64,000 bases of DNA, taken from positions 806,001 through 870,000 of the forward strand of contig NC_009667.1 of NCBI RefSeq assembly GCF_000017405.1. The letters run 5' to 3'. The DNA comes from Brucella anthropi ATCC 49188 (lineage in GTDB: Bacteria > Pseudomonadota > Alphaproteobacteria > Rhizobiales > Rhizobiaceae). Made by a program: the position numbers and the translations under genes. The notes beneath the pieces were generated by a model that saw only the letters and a program-made list of their open reading frames with translations, was not told the DNA's origin and did no database searches. The first letter of the stretch is position 1, and every line of letters begins with the position of its first letter. Shown here in pieces: positions 27,828 through 39,130 of the stretch.

Positions 27828-28607
27828 ATGAGCGTTGCGGGGCCGGAATTCATCGACGTGGACGGAGCGAAAATCGCCCTGCGTTACAGAGCCGGAAGCA
27901 AATCTCCCGGTGTGGTCTGGCTCGGCGGCTATCGTTCCGACATGCTGGGCACCAAGGCGGTCGTCCTCGATGAATGGGCGGCTGAGACCGGGCACAGCTC
28001 ACTCAGGCTCGATTATTCCGGCCACGGCGAATCCGGCGGCGATTTCAATCAAGGCACCATCTCGCGCTGGCTGAACGAAAGCCTCGCCGTTTATCGCAAA
28101 TTTGCCAAAGGACCGCAGATTCTGGTTGGCTCATCAATGGGTGGCTGGATCGCGCTGCGCATGGCGCAGGAGCTCAAGAAGGAAGGGAACCCGCCTGCCG
28201 GGATCGTCCTGATCGCACCTGCTCCGGATTTTACGGCTGTACTTGTGGAGCCAACACTTTCCGACGCGCAGAAAAACGACCTTCAGGAAAAGGGCTATTT
28301 TGAAGAACCCTCCGAATATTCGCCCAATCCTTATGTCTATACCCGTGCGCTGATCGAGGACGGACGGAAGAACCTGGTTCTCAAGGGTATTATCGAGACC
28401 GGCTGTCCGGTTCATATCCTGCAAGGCATGCAGGACCCCGATGTTCCCTACAAGCATGCGCTGACGCTGGTGGAACACCTGCCCGTCGATGACGTGACCC
28501 TGACACTGGTGCGCGACGGGGATCATCGCCTGTCGCGACCGCAGGATCTCGATCTTCTGATCCGCACCGTATCCGGTCTGGCGGAACGCATCGGCGAAAA
28601 ATCATAA
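27828..28607 (+). CDS. Alpha/beta hydrolase
   Basis: The 259-residue hydrolase has oxyanion-hole strand VWLGGYRSDMLG, LRLDYSGHGESGGDF, nucleophile elbow LVGSSMGGWIAL with Ser near residue 107, an acid residue in GMQDPDVP and His in DGDHRLSRPQD. It resembles the ABHD10-like serine hydrolases, which act on acyl or glucuronide esters. ATG 27828 has GAGGAG upstream. It is followed by benE after 12 nt, probably as one operon, but a shared substrate is not obvious. Confidence 0.9.
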   Translation: MSVAGPEFIDVDGAKIALRYRAGSKSPGVVWLGGYRSDMLGTKAVVLDEWAAETGHSSLRLDYSGHGESGGDFNQGTISRWLNESLAVYRKFAKGPQILVGSSMGGWIALRMAQELKKEGNPPAGIVLIAPAPDFTAVLVEPTLSDAQKNDLQEKGYFEEPSEYSPNPYVYTRALIEDGRKNLVLKGIIETGCPVHILQGMQDPDVPYKHALTLVEHLPVDDVTLTLVRDGDHRLSRPQDLDLLIRTVSGLAERIGEKS

Positions 28608-28619
28608 CGGAGCGAAATC

Positions 28620-29771
28620 ATGCGGTTTTCGGTTTTCGCTTCCTCAGCGGTTGCGGCCATTGTCGGTTTCGGCGGCACACTGGCACTCATCATTGCCGCA
28701 GCGCAGGTGCTGGGCGCCACACAGGCCGAAACTGCAAGCTGGGTGACGGCGATTTGCCTTGCGATTGCCGCCTCATCCGCCTGGCTCAGCATTCGCTACA
28801 AGATGCCGATCATCGCGGCCTGGTCTACACCGGGGCTGGCGCTGATCGGCGCCAGTGCCGGTTTCACCATGCCGGAAGCGGTTGGCGCATTCATCGTGAC
28901 GGCACTCGCACTGGTCGCCACCGGACTGATCCGCCAATTGTCGGTGCTTGTTTCCCGCATTCCCGCATCCGTCGCATCAGGTATGCTTGCAGGTGTGCTG
29001 CTGAGTTTCGTCATTGCCGCCGCCAAGACTGTGCCTGGCGATCCGGTTTTCGTCCTGCCGCTGGTGGCGCTGTTCTTTATTATCCGCCTGTTCAACCCGT
29101 CGCTCGCCGTCATTGCCGTTCTGGTGATCGGGATGATCTTCGCATTGCTCACGGGGCGCTCACCAGCCCTGCCCGCGCCTGAAATCTCCACGCTGACCCT
29201 CATATGGCCAGAGTTCCACATGGGTGCGATGATCGGCATCGCGATCCCGCTTTATCTGGTGACCATGGCCTCGCAGAACCTGCCGGGTTTCGCCGTACTG
29301 CGTGCTTCAGGCTATGAGCCGCCAACCAGCGCCTGCCTGCGCGTAACCGGCCTGTTTTCACTGCTGACGGCTCCTTTCGGCGCCTCTACCACCAATCTTG
29401 CCGCGATTTCGGCGGCACTCTGCACCAATCCCGATGCACATCCCAATCACACGAAACGCTGGCTTACCGGTCCGGTCTATGCGGCGATCTATGTGGTGTT
29501 TGCCCTCTTCGGGGCGTCATTGGTCGCGATCTTTGCCGTATTGCCGGTAACGCTCATCGCACTTGTTGCCGGGCTTGCCCTGACAGGCCCGTTCATCAAC
29601 GCCATGTCATTGGCGCTGAAGGATGAACATGAGCGTCTTGCGGCGACCATAACCTTTGCCGTGACGGCCTCCGGCATGGCATTTTTCGGCGTTGGCTCTG
29701 CCTTCTGGGCACTGATCGCCGGGCTTGCCGTCACTTTTCTCGAACATTTTCGCAAAAAAATTTCGAATTAA
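28620..29771 (+). CDS. benE: Benzoate/H+ symporter BenE family transporter
   Basis: This 383-residue membrane protein has 11-12 hydrophobic segments throughout and matches BenE-type proton symporters (MPIIAAWSTPGLALIGASAG, TMASQNLPGFAVLRASGYEP, APFGASTTNLAAISAALCTN). The last motif is the family signature resembling xanthine/uracil carriers. No benzoate-degradation genes lie nearby, so benzoate as substrate is family knowledge, not context. It is cotranscribed with the hydrolase upstream. Confidence 0.9.
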   Translation: MRFSVFASSAVAAIVGFGGTLALIIAAAQVLGATQAETASWVTAICLAIAASSAWLSIRYKMPIIAAWSTPGLALIGASAGFTMPEAVGAFIVTALALVATGLIRQLSVLVSRIPASVASGMLAGVLLSFVIAAAKTVPGDPVFVLPLVALFFIIRLFNPSLAVIAVLVIGMIFALLTGRSPALPAPEISTLTLIWPEFHMGAMIGIAIPLYLVTMASQNLPGFAVLRASGYEPPTSACLRVTGLFSLLTAPFGASTTNLAAISAALCTNPDAHPNHTKRWLTGPVYAAIYVVFALFGASLVAIFAVLPVTLIALVAGLALTGPFINAMSLALKDEHERLAATITFAVTASGMAFFGVGSAFWALIAGLAVTFLEHFRKKISN

Positions 29772-29965
29772 TCACATTGGTTAGCAGAAGCGTGGCCTGA
29801 ATCCGCAAGTTGCATTCTTGAAAAGCCGCAATCTTTTCACCACGTCGAAGTCAAGCCGCCAGAACAAAATGCCCGCACAGGGCGGGCTGGCAGGCCTTGG
29901 TTTTGCGCATGTTGCCGGACGATGTCGAACGGTTGAATGGCATGCGCTTTTCGACGGAGCAGACC

Positions 29966-30421
29966 ATGACCAATACTGCATTGATCCGCCCGGCATGGAC
30001 GCCAGCCACGATTGCGCTGATGGTGCTCGGCTTTATCCTGTTCTGGCCGCTTGGCCTTGCCATGCTGGCCTATATCCTCTGGGGCGACCGCCTCGAAGGA
30101 TTCAAGCGCGGCGTGAACGAGAAGACCGATTCCATGTTCGGATCGTTTCGCAACTGCCGCAAGGGCGAAAGCTTCAACTTCGGTAGCACCACCGGCAACG
30201 AGGCTTTTGACGACTGGCGCCGCGCCGAGCTGGAACGACTGGCCGAAGAACGCCGCAAGCTTGAAGAAGCACGCGCCGAATTCGAGGCCTATGCTGCAGA
30301 ACTTCGCCGCGCTCGCGACAAGGAAGAATTCGACCGCTTCATGGCTGAACGCCGTGCGGCCTCGAAGAAGACGCCTGCCCCGCGCGCGAAAGGCGGCAAG
30401 GACGACATCACCGATCTTTGA
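29966..30421 (+). CDS. DUF2852 domain-containing membrane protein
   Basis: The 151-residue protein has one strong N-terminal membrane segment (TPATIALMVLGFILFWPLGL and on to AYILWGDRL), a short linker, and a long charged coiled coil (about 85-130, RRAELERLAEERRKLEEA). The pattern fits DUF2852, found mainly in Rhizobiales, function unknown. GGAG precedes ATG 29966. The 194-nt gap upstream shows only a weak GCCCGC/GCGGGC hairpin and no other gene. Confidence 0.82.
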   Translation: MTNTALIRPAWTPATIALMVLGFILFWPLGLAMLAYILWGDRLEGFKRGVNEKTDSMFGSFRNCRKGESFNFGSTTGNEAFDDWRRAELERLAEERRKLEEARAEFEAYAAELRRARDKEEFDRFMAERRAASKKTPAPRAKGGKDDITDL

Positions 30422-30446
30422 TAAGGTATAACACCCTGAAATCTCT

Positions 30447-30477
30447 CGAAACGGCGCGGTTTGGCTGCGCCGTTTCG
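30447..30477. terminator. Possible terminator after the DUF2852 gene
   Basis: An 11-bp perfect stem CGAAACGGCGC / GCGCCGTTTCG with a 9-nt loop. The T-run (ATTTTTT) follows only after 12 nt, so termination is likely but not textbook. Confidence 0.5.
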
Positions 30478-30505
30478 GTCAAAACAGCAATTTTTTCTGG
30501 CTTTT

Positions 30506-30531
30506 TAAGCGAATCGCTTATTCTTAAGCGA
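30506..30531. other. TAAGCGA motif cluster at the SprT-like gene start
   Basis: TAAGCGA and TCGCTTA form a perfect 7-bp dyad (30506-30520); a third TAAGCGA (30525-30531) runs into the ATG. No Shine-Dalgarno sequence is visible there, so the dyad may be an operator or a structure controlling initiation. Confidence 0.4.
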
Positions 30532-31292
30532 TGGGCTTATCCTTTCTTCGGCAAATCAGCGGTAAAGGGGCATCCGCTGGAACGACAACCGTTCGCAGCG
30601 AACGTATCCATGCGGTCGCCGGACGCGAACTTCCTTTACGTGTTTTCGAGAATCCGCGTGCCAAACGACTGACCCTGCGTATCGAAGCAGGCGGCAGGGG
30701 ACTGCGTATTACGGTTCCGCCCGGCCTTCCCGAGCGCGAGGTGCTGAGCTTCCTCAACCGCCATGAAGGCTGGATCGAAAGCCGCATTGCAAAACTACCC
30801 GACCAGCCAGGCGTGCGCGCCGGTATCAAAATCCCCTTGCGTGGCGTGCCACACAAGATCGTGCATCAGCCCGGGCGCGGCACCACACAGCTTCTCGAAG
30901 GCAATATTCTGCTCGTCCATGGCGACCCGGCACATCTGCCACGCCGCGTTGCCGATCACATCAAGCGCGAAGTGAAGCGCGAGATCGAGGCGCTTGTCGT
31001 CCGTCACACCGCAGCTGTCGGCCGCAAGGCCAAGGCAGTGCGCTTCAAGGATACGAAGAGCCGCTGGGGGTCGTGTACCTCGGACGGCATCCTTTCTTTC
31101 TCCTGGCGCATCGGCATGGCCCCTGCCCCGGTGATCAATTATCTCGTTGCCCATGAGGTGGCCCATCTCATCGAGATGAACCATGGGCCGAAATTCTGGA
31201 AACTCTGCCATGAGCTTTGCCCCGATACGGAGCGCTGCAAGGCTTGGCTGAAGCGCAATGGCAGCGCATTACAGGCTATCGACTTCACATGA
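30531..31292 (+). CDS. SprT/YgjP-like zinc metalloprotease (M48-like, DUF45)
   Basis: The 253-residue protein has the YgjP pattern: KRLTLRIEAGGRGLRITVPP in the N-terminal half, DTKSRWGSCTSDGILSFSWR, and zinc site HEVAHLIEMNHGPKFW, where HExxH and the later His bind zinc. E. coli YgjP lacks a clear role. No signal peptide is visible. It overlaps the next gene ydcF-like by ATGA, so the two are translated together. The start has no clear ribosome-binding site and sits in a repeat motif cluster. Confidence 0.88.
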   Translation: MGLSFLRQISGKGASAGTTTVRSERIHAVAGRELPLRVFENPRAKRLTLRIEAGGRGLRITVPPGLPEREVLSFLNRHEGWIESRIAKLPDQPGVRAGIKIPLRGVPHKIVHQPGRGTTQLLEGNILLVHGDPAHLPRRVADHIKREVKREIEALVVRHTAAVGRKAKAVRFKDTKSRWGSCTSDGILSFSWRIGMAPAPVINYLVAHEVAHLIEMNHGPKFWKLCHELCPDTERCKAWLKRNGSALQAIDFT

Positions 31293-31927
31293 CCGCATCC
31301 ATACTGACCGCCGCCAAGGTGCTGTGGGATTATCACTGCATCTATGATTCGCTGGAAACCGCCGATGTCATTATCGGGCTTGGCAGCTACGATCCACGCG
31401 TTGCCGAGAGGGCAGCCGATCTCTTTCTGGCCGGCATGGCGACGTGGCTGGTATTCACCGGCAAAAGTGGTCACTGGACGGACAGGCTCTACAAGGCAAG
31501 TGAAGCAGAAGCTTTTGCTGAAATCGCAATCAGGCGCGGCGTGCCTGAAGAAGCGATCACCATCGAACCCAATGCCACCAATATCGGCGAAAATATAAGG
31601 TTCAGTCGCGAACGGCTTGCACCCGGTGCAATCAGCGCCATCCTTGTGACCAAGCCGCAGACCCAACGCCGCGTTCTGGCGACCGCGGCCCGGCAATGGC
31701 CGGAGGCACGCGCAAGCATCACCGCGCCGCTCGTATCCTTCGAGGACCAGCCAACGGCAGATCATCCGGTCGAAATGCTTATCAGCGAGATGACCGGCGA
31801 TCTTCAACGCATTCTGGAATATCCCGCCAGGGGCTATCAGATCGCGCAGGCTGTTCCCCTTGAGGTCATGGAGGCGTATGATTTTCTGATCGCACAGGGT
31901 TTTGACGGCCATCCGGTCTCCGAATAG
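31289..31927 (+). CDS. YdcF family protein (DUF218)
   Basis: The 212-residue protein carries the DUF218 fold: DVIIGLGSYDPRVAERAADL with a GLGS-type turn, LVFTGKSG, IEPNATNIGENIRFSRE (the conserved ExxSxxTxEN-like motif) and AILVTKPQTQRRVLATA. E. coli YdcF binds SAM; related proteins such as SanA and ElyC act in envelope biogenesis, but this copy has no membrane anchor. It follows the SprT-like gene with a 4-nt overlap and precedes trpF by 55 nt. Confidence 0.88.
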   Translation: MTASILTAAKVLWDYHCIYDSLETADVIIGLGSYDPRVAERAADLFLAGMATWLVFTGKSGHWTDRLYKASEAEAFAEIAIRRGVPEEAITIEPNATNIGENIRFSRERLAPGAISAILVTKPQTQRRVLATAARQWPEARASITAPLVSFEDQPTADHPVEMLISEMTGDLQRILEYPARGYQIAQAVPLEVMEAYDFLIAQGFDGHPVSE

Positions 31928-31982
31928 GTCGACAATGGACGGAATAACTTGAGTAGACCCCGGATTTATGCGACGGAAAACC

Positions 31983-33885
<1,903 letters not shown>

Positions 33886-33886
33886 C

Positions 33887-34357
33887 ATGGGTAATAACGT
33901 CGCCGAAATCTCCGCCTACAAGCCGCGTGCCGCATGGTTCGACGGCCTGACGACGTGCGGTCCGGCGACGATCAAGCTCAACATCATTGAAGCCGATCCA
34001 ACCAATCCTGTCGCGGAGGCTGCTGTCGGCCTCGCCCGCAGACAGATTGAAACTGCCGCTGAAAAGCTCACCGCATTGCCGCATCTGGGCGTCGGTTTCG
34101 CCGTTCTTCATCAGGGCGAGGAGGGCCTCTGGCTGCTGCTGCACTGGTGGCTTGAGGGCGGCATCGCTACGGAAATCCTCTGGCAGTCGGAACTCGGCGA
34201 CGAGGTGGACTTCATGCCCGCACAGCCGCTGCTGATGGCCTGCGTGTGGGAACTCGGAATTATAGACTTTGAACGGCGTGCATGGATGGAAACGGCAATG
34301 GCGGGCAAGCCCGTTGCCGACTATCTGGCACGCACTTTGCCACGGGGCACGGTATGA
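33887..34357 (+). CDS. Unassigned protein encoded between trpB and trpA
   Basis: The 156-residue protein starts one base after the trpB stop and overlaps the trpA start by ATGA, so it is fully built into the operon. It has no signal peptide or membrane segment. Notable segments are [40 protein letters not shown] with many aromatics, and [21 protein letters not shown] do not recognise a family. Composition is mildly acidic with a high Trp and Leu content (seven Trp). Close packing suggests it may be needed at the level of the synthase or simply rides along. Confidence 0.8.
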   Translation: MGNNVAEISAYKPRAAWFDGLTTCGPATIKLNIIEADPTNPVAEAAVGLARRQIETAAEKLTALPHLGVGFAVLHQGEEGLWLLLHWWLEGGIATEILWQSELGDEVDFMPAQPLLMACVWELGIIDFERRAWMETAMAGKPVADYLARTLPRGTV

Positions 34358-35193
34358 CTACTCGCATCGACACCAAATTCGCTGAACTGAAGGCCGAGGG
34401 CCGTCCGGCGCTCGTTACCTATTTCATGGGTGGCGATCCCGATCTGGAAACCTCGCTCAAGGTGATGAAGGCCTTGCCAAAGGCTGGTGCCGACGTGATC
34501 GAACTCGGTATGCCCTTCTCCGATCCGATGGCAGACGGACCCGCCATTCAGGCCGCTGGCCTGCGCGCCCTCAACGCCGGTCAGACGCTTGCCAAGACGT
34601 TGCACATGGCAGCAGAATTCCGCAAGGAAGACAACACGACCCCGATCGTCATGATGGGCTATTACAACCCGATCTATATTTACGGCGTGGAACGCTTTCT
34701 GGCCGATGCCAAGGCTTCCGGCGTGGACGGGCTGATCGTCGTCGATCTTCCGTCTGAAATGGATGCTGAGCTTTGCATTCCGGCCATGAAGGCGGGTATC
34801 AATTTTATCCGCCTCACCACGCCAACCACGGACGACAAGCGCTTGCCGAAGGTGCTGCATAATTCATCGGGCTTCGTCTATTACGTCTCGATGAACGGCA
34901 TCACCGGTTCGGCCATTGCCGATACGGCAAAGGTCGGTGAAGCTGTGCGTCACATCAAGAAGAGCACCGATCTGCCGATCTGTGTCGGTTTCGGCGTCAA
35001 GACACCGGAGCAGGCAGCAGCCATCGCCACCCATGCCGATGGCGTCGTCGTCGGCACGGCGATTGTCAACGCGATTGCCGGTGAACTGGACGAAAACGGC
35101 AAGGCGAAGGGCGATCCTGTCGCCGCTGCAACCAGACTTGTCCACGCCCTTGCGGAGAGTGTGCGTGCCACACGCCTTGAAGCCGCCCAATAA
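34354..35193 (+). CDS. trpA: Tryptophan synthase alpha subunit
   Basis: This 279-residue TIM barrel cleaves indole-3-glycerol phosphate to indole, which is channelled to Trp[21 protein letters not shown] has the catalytic Glu and Asp, [15 protein letters not shown] and [20 protein letters not shown] bind substrate phosphate. ATG 34354 overlaps the stop of the unassigned gene; longer in-frame starts would lie inside that gene. accD follows after 80 nt. Confidence 0.98.
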   Translation: MTTRIDTKFAELKAEGRPALVTYFMGGDPDLETSLKVMKALPKAGADVIELGMPFSDPMADGPAIQAAGLRALNAGQTLAKTLHMAAEFRKEDNTTPIVMMGYYNPIYIYGVERFLADAKASGVDGLIVVDLPSEMDAELCIPAMKAGINFIRLTTPTTDDKRLPKVLHNSSGFVYYVSMNGITGSAIADTAKVGEAVRHIKKSTDLPICVGFGVKTPEQAAAIATHADGVVVGTAIVNAIAGELDENGKAKGDPVAAATRLVHALAESVRATRLEAAQ

Positions 35194-35273
35194 ATCGTCC
35201 ATTTAGTGCACATCTTAAAAGTGCTAAGCGGCTGAAGCTCTTTGCCGAAGAACAAGAAACGGAAGCAAACGTC

Positions 35274-36179
35274 ATGAACTGGATCACCAACTACGTCCGT
35301 CCGAAGATCAATTCGATGCTCGGCCGTCGTGAAATGCCGGAAAACCTCTGGATCAAAGATCCGTCGACCGGTGAAATGGTGTTTCACAAAGACCTTGAGA
35401 GCAACCAGTTTGTGATCCCGTCCTCGGGTCATCACATGCGCATCAAGGCGAAGGATCGTCTGCGTTTCTTCTTCGACAATGGCGAATACACCACGCTTGA
35501 AGCTCCCAAAGTGCCGGTCGATCCGCTGAAATTCCGCGACGAGAAGAAATATATCGATCGTCTCAAGGATTATCGCACCCGCACGGGCATGGATGACGCT
35601 ATCGTCAACGGCCTCGGCACCATTGACGGCCTGCCGATTGTCGCCACCGTTCAGGATTTCGGCTTCATGGGCGGTTCGCTCGGCATGGGTGCCGGCGAAG
35701 CGATCATTCAAGGCTTTGAAAAGGCCATCGAGCTGAAGCGTCCGCTGGTTCTGTTCGCCGCCTCGGGTGGTGCACGCATGCAGGAGGGCATCCTGTCGCT
35801 CATGCAGCTCCCGCGCACCACGGTTGCTGTGGAAATGCTGAAAGAAGCTGGCCTGCCCTATATCGTCGTTCTGACCAATCCGACTACGGGCGGCGTGACG
35901 GCTTCCTACGCCATGCTGGGCGATATCCACATTGCCGAACCCGGCGCACTGATCGGCTTTGCCGGCCCGCGCGTCATCGAACAGACGATCCGTGAAAAGC
36001 TGCCGGAAGGCTTCCAGAGCGCCGACTATCTCATGGAACATGGTATGGTCGACATGGTCGTCTCGCGTCTCGAGCTGAAGGACACGATTGCGCGCCTTCT
36101 CAAGATCATGACCAGGCAGCCGGGCAATAGCGACGCGCCGGAACACGAAAAGACGGAAGCAACCGACAAGGCAGCCTGA
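35274..36179 (+). CDS. accD: Acetyl-CoA carboxylase carboxyltransferase beta subunit
   Basis: The 301-residue protein is the carboxyltransferase beta subunit for malonyl-CoA formation. It shows [40 protein letters not shown] and [20 protein letters not shown]. The N-terminal region ([19 protein letters not shown]) lacks the four-cysteine zinc ribbon found in E. coli AccD; it runs [20 protein letters not shown] with no cysteine, a known alphaproteobacterial variant. AccA and AccBC are not in the window. folC follows after 2 nt. Confidence 0.96.
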   Translation: MNWITNYVRPKINSMLGRREMPENLWIKDPSTGEMVFHKDLESNQFVIPSSGHHMRIKAKDRLRFFFDNGEYTTLEAPKVPVDPLKFRDEKKYIDRLKDYRTRTGMDDAIVNGLGTIDGLPIVATVQDFGFMGGSLGMGAGEAIIQGFEKAIELKRPLVLFAASGGARMQEGILSLMQLPRTTVAVEMLKEAGLPYIVVLTNPTTGGVTASYAMLGDIHIAEPGALIGFAGPRVIEQTIREKLPEGFQSADYLMEHGMVDMVVSRLELKDTIARLLKIMTRQPGNSDAPEHEKTEATDKAA

Positions 36180-36181
36180 TC

Positions 36182-37510
36182 GTGACAGAAAAAGCCGCCG
36201 CCGCAATCGAGCGGCTTATGCAGTTGCATCCAAAAGGCTTCGATCTTTCATTAGACCGCATCCGCGGTCTTCTGGAAAAGCTCGGCAATCCGCATCTGAA
36301 ATTGCCGCCGGTCATCCATATTGCCGGAACCAACGGCAAGGGATCGGCGACGGCTTTCTGCCGCGCGCTTCTGGAAGCGGGCGGCTTCGACGTTCACGTC
36401 CATACTTCGCCGCACCTCGTCCACTGGCATGAGCGCTACCGTCTGGCGGCGCCCGGCGGCGGCAGGCTGGTCAGCGACGATGTTCTGGCCGACGCCATAG
36501 AGCGCGTTGCGGCAGCCAATGGCGGCCAGCACATCACCGTTTTCGAAATTCTGACGGCTGTGGCTTTCGTACTCTTTTCCGAGCATCCGGCGGATGTCGT
36601 CGTTATGGAAGTCGGCCTTGGTGGACGTTTCGACGCCACCAATGTCATTGCCGAGCCTGCCGTCTCGCTCATCATGCCGGTTTCCATCGACCATCAGGCC
36701 TATCTTGGCGACCGCGTGGAGCTGATTGCCGCCGAGAAAGCCGGTATCATCAAGAAGGATTGCCCGGTTGTTGTCGGTTTCCAGCCTTTCGATGCAGCGC
36801 GGGAAGTTCTCGTCTCGACTGCCGACCGGCTTGGCTGTCCGGTTTCGGTTTACGGGCAGGATTTCCTCGCTTTCGAGGAGCATGGTCGCATGGTGTTCCA
36901 GAACGAGGACGGTCTGATCGACCTGCCATTGCCGCGCCTGCCCGGACGTCACCAGATTTCCAATGCCGCAGCGGCAATCGAGGCGGTGCAGATGGCTGGT
37001 TTCAGCCTGACCGACAAAGCCGTCGAAAAAGCGTTGATGGTGGTGGACTGGCCAGCACGCATGCAGCGCCTGACCCATGGCGCGCTCGTGGATATGGCCC
37101 CGGCAGCCTCCGAAATCTGGCTCGATGGCGGTCATAACCCGGGTGCCGGCGCAGTCATCGCGGAGGCACTCGGCGATCTGGAAGAACGCAATGAACGCCC
37201 GCTGTTCCTCATCACCGGCATGATCAACACCAAGGACCCGGTCGGCTATTTCGAAGCCTTTGCCGGTATGGCACGGCATGTTTTCACCGTGCCTGTTCCG
37301 TCCAGCGATGCGGGTATCCCCAATGATGAGCTGGCGGTCGCGGCCCAGAAAGCCAACCTGTCGGCAGAGCCTGTGCATTCGGTTGCCAACGCATTGAAAC
37401 TTCTGCGTGGTACGTGGCCCCCGGATGAAGCGCCACCGCGTATCCTGATTGGCGGTTCGCTTTACCTTGCGGGTGAAGTTTTGAGAGAGAACGGCACACC
37501 ACCCGCCTAA
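36182..37510 (+). CDS. folC: Folylpolyglutamate synthase / dihydrofolate synthase
   Basis: The 442-residue Mur-ligase-type enzyme adds glutamates to folates. It begins at GTG 36182. Motifs: P-loop HIAGTNGKGSATAFCRALLE (about 45), VVMEVGLGGRFDATNV, SIDHQAYLGDRVELIAAEKA, and the C-terminal WLDGGHNPGAGAV. Placed 2 nt after accD, as in many proteobacteria (accD-folC). The IS630 element begins 12 nt after its stop codon. Confidence 0.96.
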   Translation: MTEKAAAAIERLMQLHPKGFDLSLDRIRGLLEKLGNPHLKLPPVIHIAGTNGKGSATAFCRALLEAGGFDVHVHTSPHLVHWHERYRLAAPGGGRLVSDDVLADAIERVAAANGGQHITVFEILTAVAFVLFSEHPADVVVMEVGLGGRFDATNVIAEPAVSLIMPVSIDHQAYLGDRVELIAAEKAGIIKKDCPVVVGFQPFDAAREVLVSTADRLGCPVSVYGQDFLAFEEHGRMVFQNEDGLIDLPLPRLPGRHQISNAAAAIEAVQMAGFSLTDKAVEKALMVVDWPARMQRLTHGALVDMAPAASEIWLDGGHNPGAGAVIAEALGDLEERNERPLFLITGMINTKDPVGYFEAFAGMARHVFTVPVPSSDAGIPNDELAVAAQKANLSAEPVHSVANALKLLRGTWPPDEAPPRILIGGSLYLAGEVLRENGTPPA

Positions 37511-37522
37511 CGGCAAATTCTA

Positions 37523-38571
37523 AAGCGTGTCGCATTTATTCGGCCTCATACCCAGCAGCCTTAAAGAAGTTCTGGCATTCATTGATGGAGAAGAGACTGA
37601 TGATATCGCCAAGTGCTTTTGAGATGGCGTCGAAGCTGCGTGCTGCTCGCTTTCTCAGAAGTGCTTTGAGTTTTGAGAAAGCCATTTCGATTGGGTTCAG
37701 GTCCGGCGAATAGGGCGGCAGGAAGAGAAACCAAGCGCCCTTTGCCTTGACCAGTTGCTCAGCCTTCTGGCTTTTGTGGAAGCCGACATTGTCGAGGATG
37801 ACTATATCACCGGCTGACAGTGTCGGCACAAGCTGTGTCTCGATCCAGGTTTCGAAGATGCGGCTGTTCATCGGTGCATCGACGATCCACGGCGCGGTCA
37901 GGCCATGGCAGCGCAGTCCGGCAATGAAGGTCTGTGTCTTCCATTTTCCGAAGGGCGCATAGGCGGCAAAGCGCCTGCCTTTGGTAGACCATCCGGTGCG
38001 TTTTGTCAGGCGCGTATTTGTGGAAGTCTCATCGATAAAGATGAGACGCGACAAGGCCTTGTTGAAGAACCGCTTTCGGCGATTGATCCAAAGATCACGC
38101 GCCTTGGCGATCTCTGGTCTACGCTGCTCGCTTGCCTTGAGGCTTTTTTTTATTGCTCAGCCCAAGTCGGTGTAGAAATCGCCCGACCGTGGCGCGGTGG
38201 ACTTCAATACCGCGCTCCGCGAGCGCAACGCACAGTTCGTCCAAAGTCGTTTCGCCACGGGCGGACATCTGCTCGCGGACCCAATCACCATGAGCCAAAA
38301 GCTTCACACTTCCAGGCGGGTGGCCCTGCCTGGCGGCGGCCAGACAGCCGGATGACCGATGCAGGATCATCATGTTGTTGACGAACCGAGGCGAAACACG
38401 GAAATGCCGAGCGGCTTCCCGGTGACTATTGCCCTCATTCACAAACGCAACGACACGCTCACGCAACTCAATTGGATGCGGCTTGCCCATGGTGCATCTC
38501 CTTCCATGAGACAAGTGAATCACAGATCAAGCCAAACGGGAATCCCGAATCCGGTTAACAGCGACATGCTT
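37523..38571 (-). mobile_element. IS630-family insertion sequence with TA duplication
   Basis: The 1049-bp element has terminal inverted repeats AAGCGTGTCGC at the left and its inverse GCGACATGCTT at the right (one mismatch). It is flanked on both sides by TA (37521-37522, 38572-38573), the standard IS630 target duplication. It carries one transposase split over two frames. Removing it restores the TAGAGCGGTTCCAG arm of a palindromic repeat, so it jumped into that repeat's first TA. Confidence 0.88.
37536..38490 (-). CDS. IS630-family transposase in two frames (slippage at an A8 run)
   Basis: Frame 1 (38490 down to a TAG at 38119) encodes the helix-turn-helix part: REAARHFRVSPRFVNNMM and TLDELCVALAERGIEVHRAT. 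Frame 2 (to 37536) encodes the DDE catalytic core: Asp in LIFIDETSTNTRL, Asp in VILDNVGFHKS, Glu in DLNPIEMAFSKLK. The frames meet at eight A (plus-strand T8 at 38144-38151); past it, frame 2 reads SLKASEQRRPEIAKARDLW, as in single-frame IS630 transposases. Slippage equal to +1 gives about 317 residues, normal length. The enzyme is probably intact. Confidence 0.85.
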
Positions 38572-38573
38572 TA

Positions 38574-38611
38574 GAGCGGTTCCAGTAAAAACAGAGTCGC
38601 TGGAACCGCTC
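38574..38611. repeat. Palindromic repeat GAGCGGTTCCAG
   Basis: GAGCGGTTCCAG and CTGGAACCGCTC are perfect 12-bp inverted arms around 14 nt. The IS630 element is inserted at the TA immediately to its left. Confidence 0.65.
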
Positions 38612-38613
38612 CA

Positions 38614-38676
38614 AGTATTTATTTCGTCGCATTATCCTGCGCAAAAACCGCTTCACACTTTTGCTGGAAATGCTCC
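38614..38676 (-). repeat. TAGAGCATTTCC repeat, copy 2
   Basis: It aligns with the copy at 61041-61103 along its whole length (AAGTATTTATTTCGTCGC, GCATTATCCTGCGC, GCTGGAAATGCTC) and with the shorter copy at 9007-9054. Confidence 0.7.
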
Positions 38677-38679
38677 AAA

Positions 38680-38707
38680 CAAAAACCCGGCTCGAAGGCC
38701 GGGTTTT
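38680..38707 (-). terminator. Terminator of trxA
   Basis: AAAACCCGGC / GCCGGGTTTT stem; the minus strand ends TTTTTGTTTGG. It lies 22 nt after the trxA stop. Confidence 0.75.
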
Positions 38708-38728
38708 GCATTTTTATGATGCTGTTCT

Positions 38729-39052
38729 TTATGCAGCAGAAGCCTTGATCCAGTCGGCGAGACGGCTCTTCGGAGCAGCGCCGACCATATTGGCGGCGAG
38801 TTCGCCGTCCTTGAACATCAGAAGCGTCGGGATCGAACGCACGCCGAACTGGGCTGCCAGTTCTGGATTCTCATCGATATTAACCTTGGCGATCTTGACC
38901 TGACCGGCCATTTCGGTCGCGATTTCGTCCAGAGCCGGCGCGATCATCTTGCAGGGACCGCACCATTCCGCCCAGAAATCCACCACGACAGGCTCGCTCG
39001 ACTGAAGAACGTCCGACTGAAAATTGCTGTTATCGACCTTAACGGTTGCCAT
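38729..39052 (-). CDS. trxA: Thioredoxin
   Basis: The 107-residue protein has the active site [19 protein letters not shown] and cis-Pro loop [14 protein letters not shown]. It is the main cytoplasmic disulfide reductant. ATG 39052 gives the classical length; an earlier ATG would add 17 unrelated residues. It lies 78 nt downstream of addA on the same strand, an arrangement also seen in related genomes. Confidence 0.98.
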
Positions 39053-39130
39053 AGGGCTATCCTCTTTTCTCACCAAGAACGGCAGACATCTTTTCAGACT
39101 CACAACACGATCCGCTCTTCATTCGCTATA

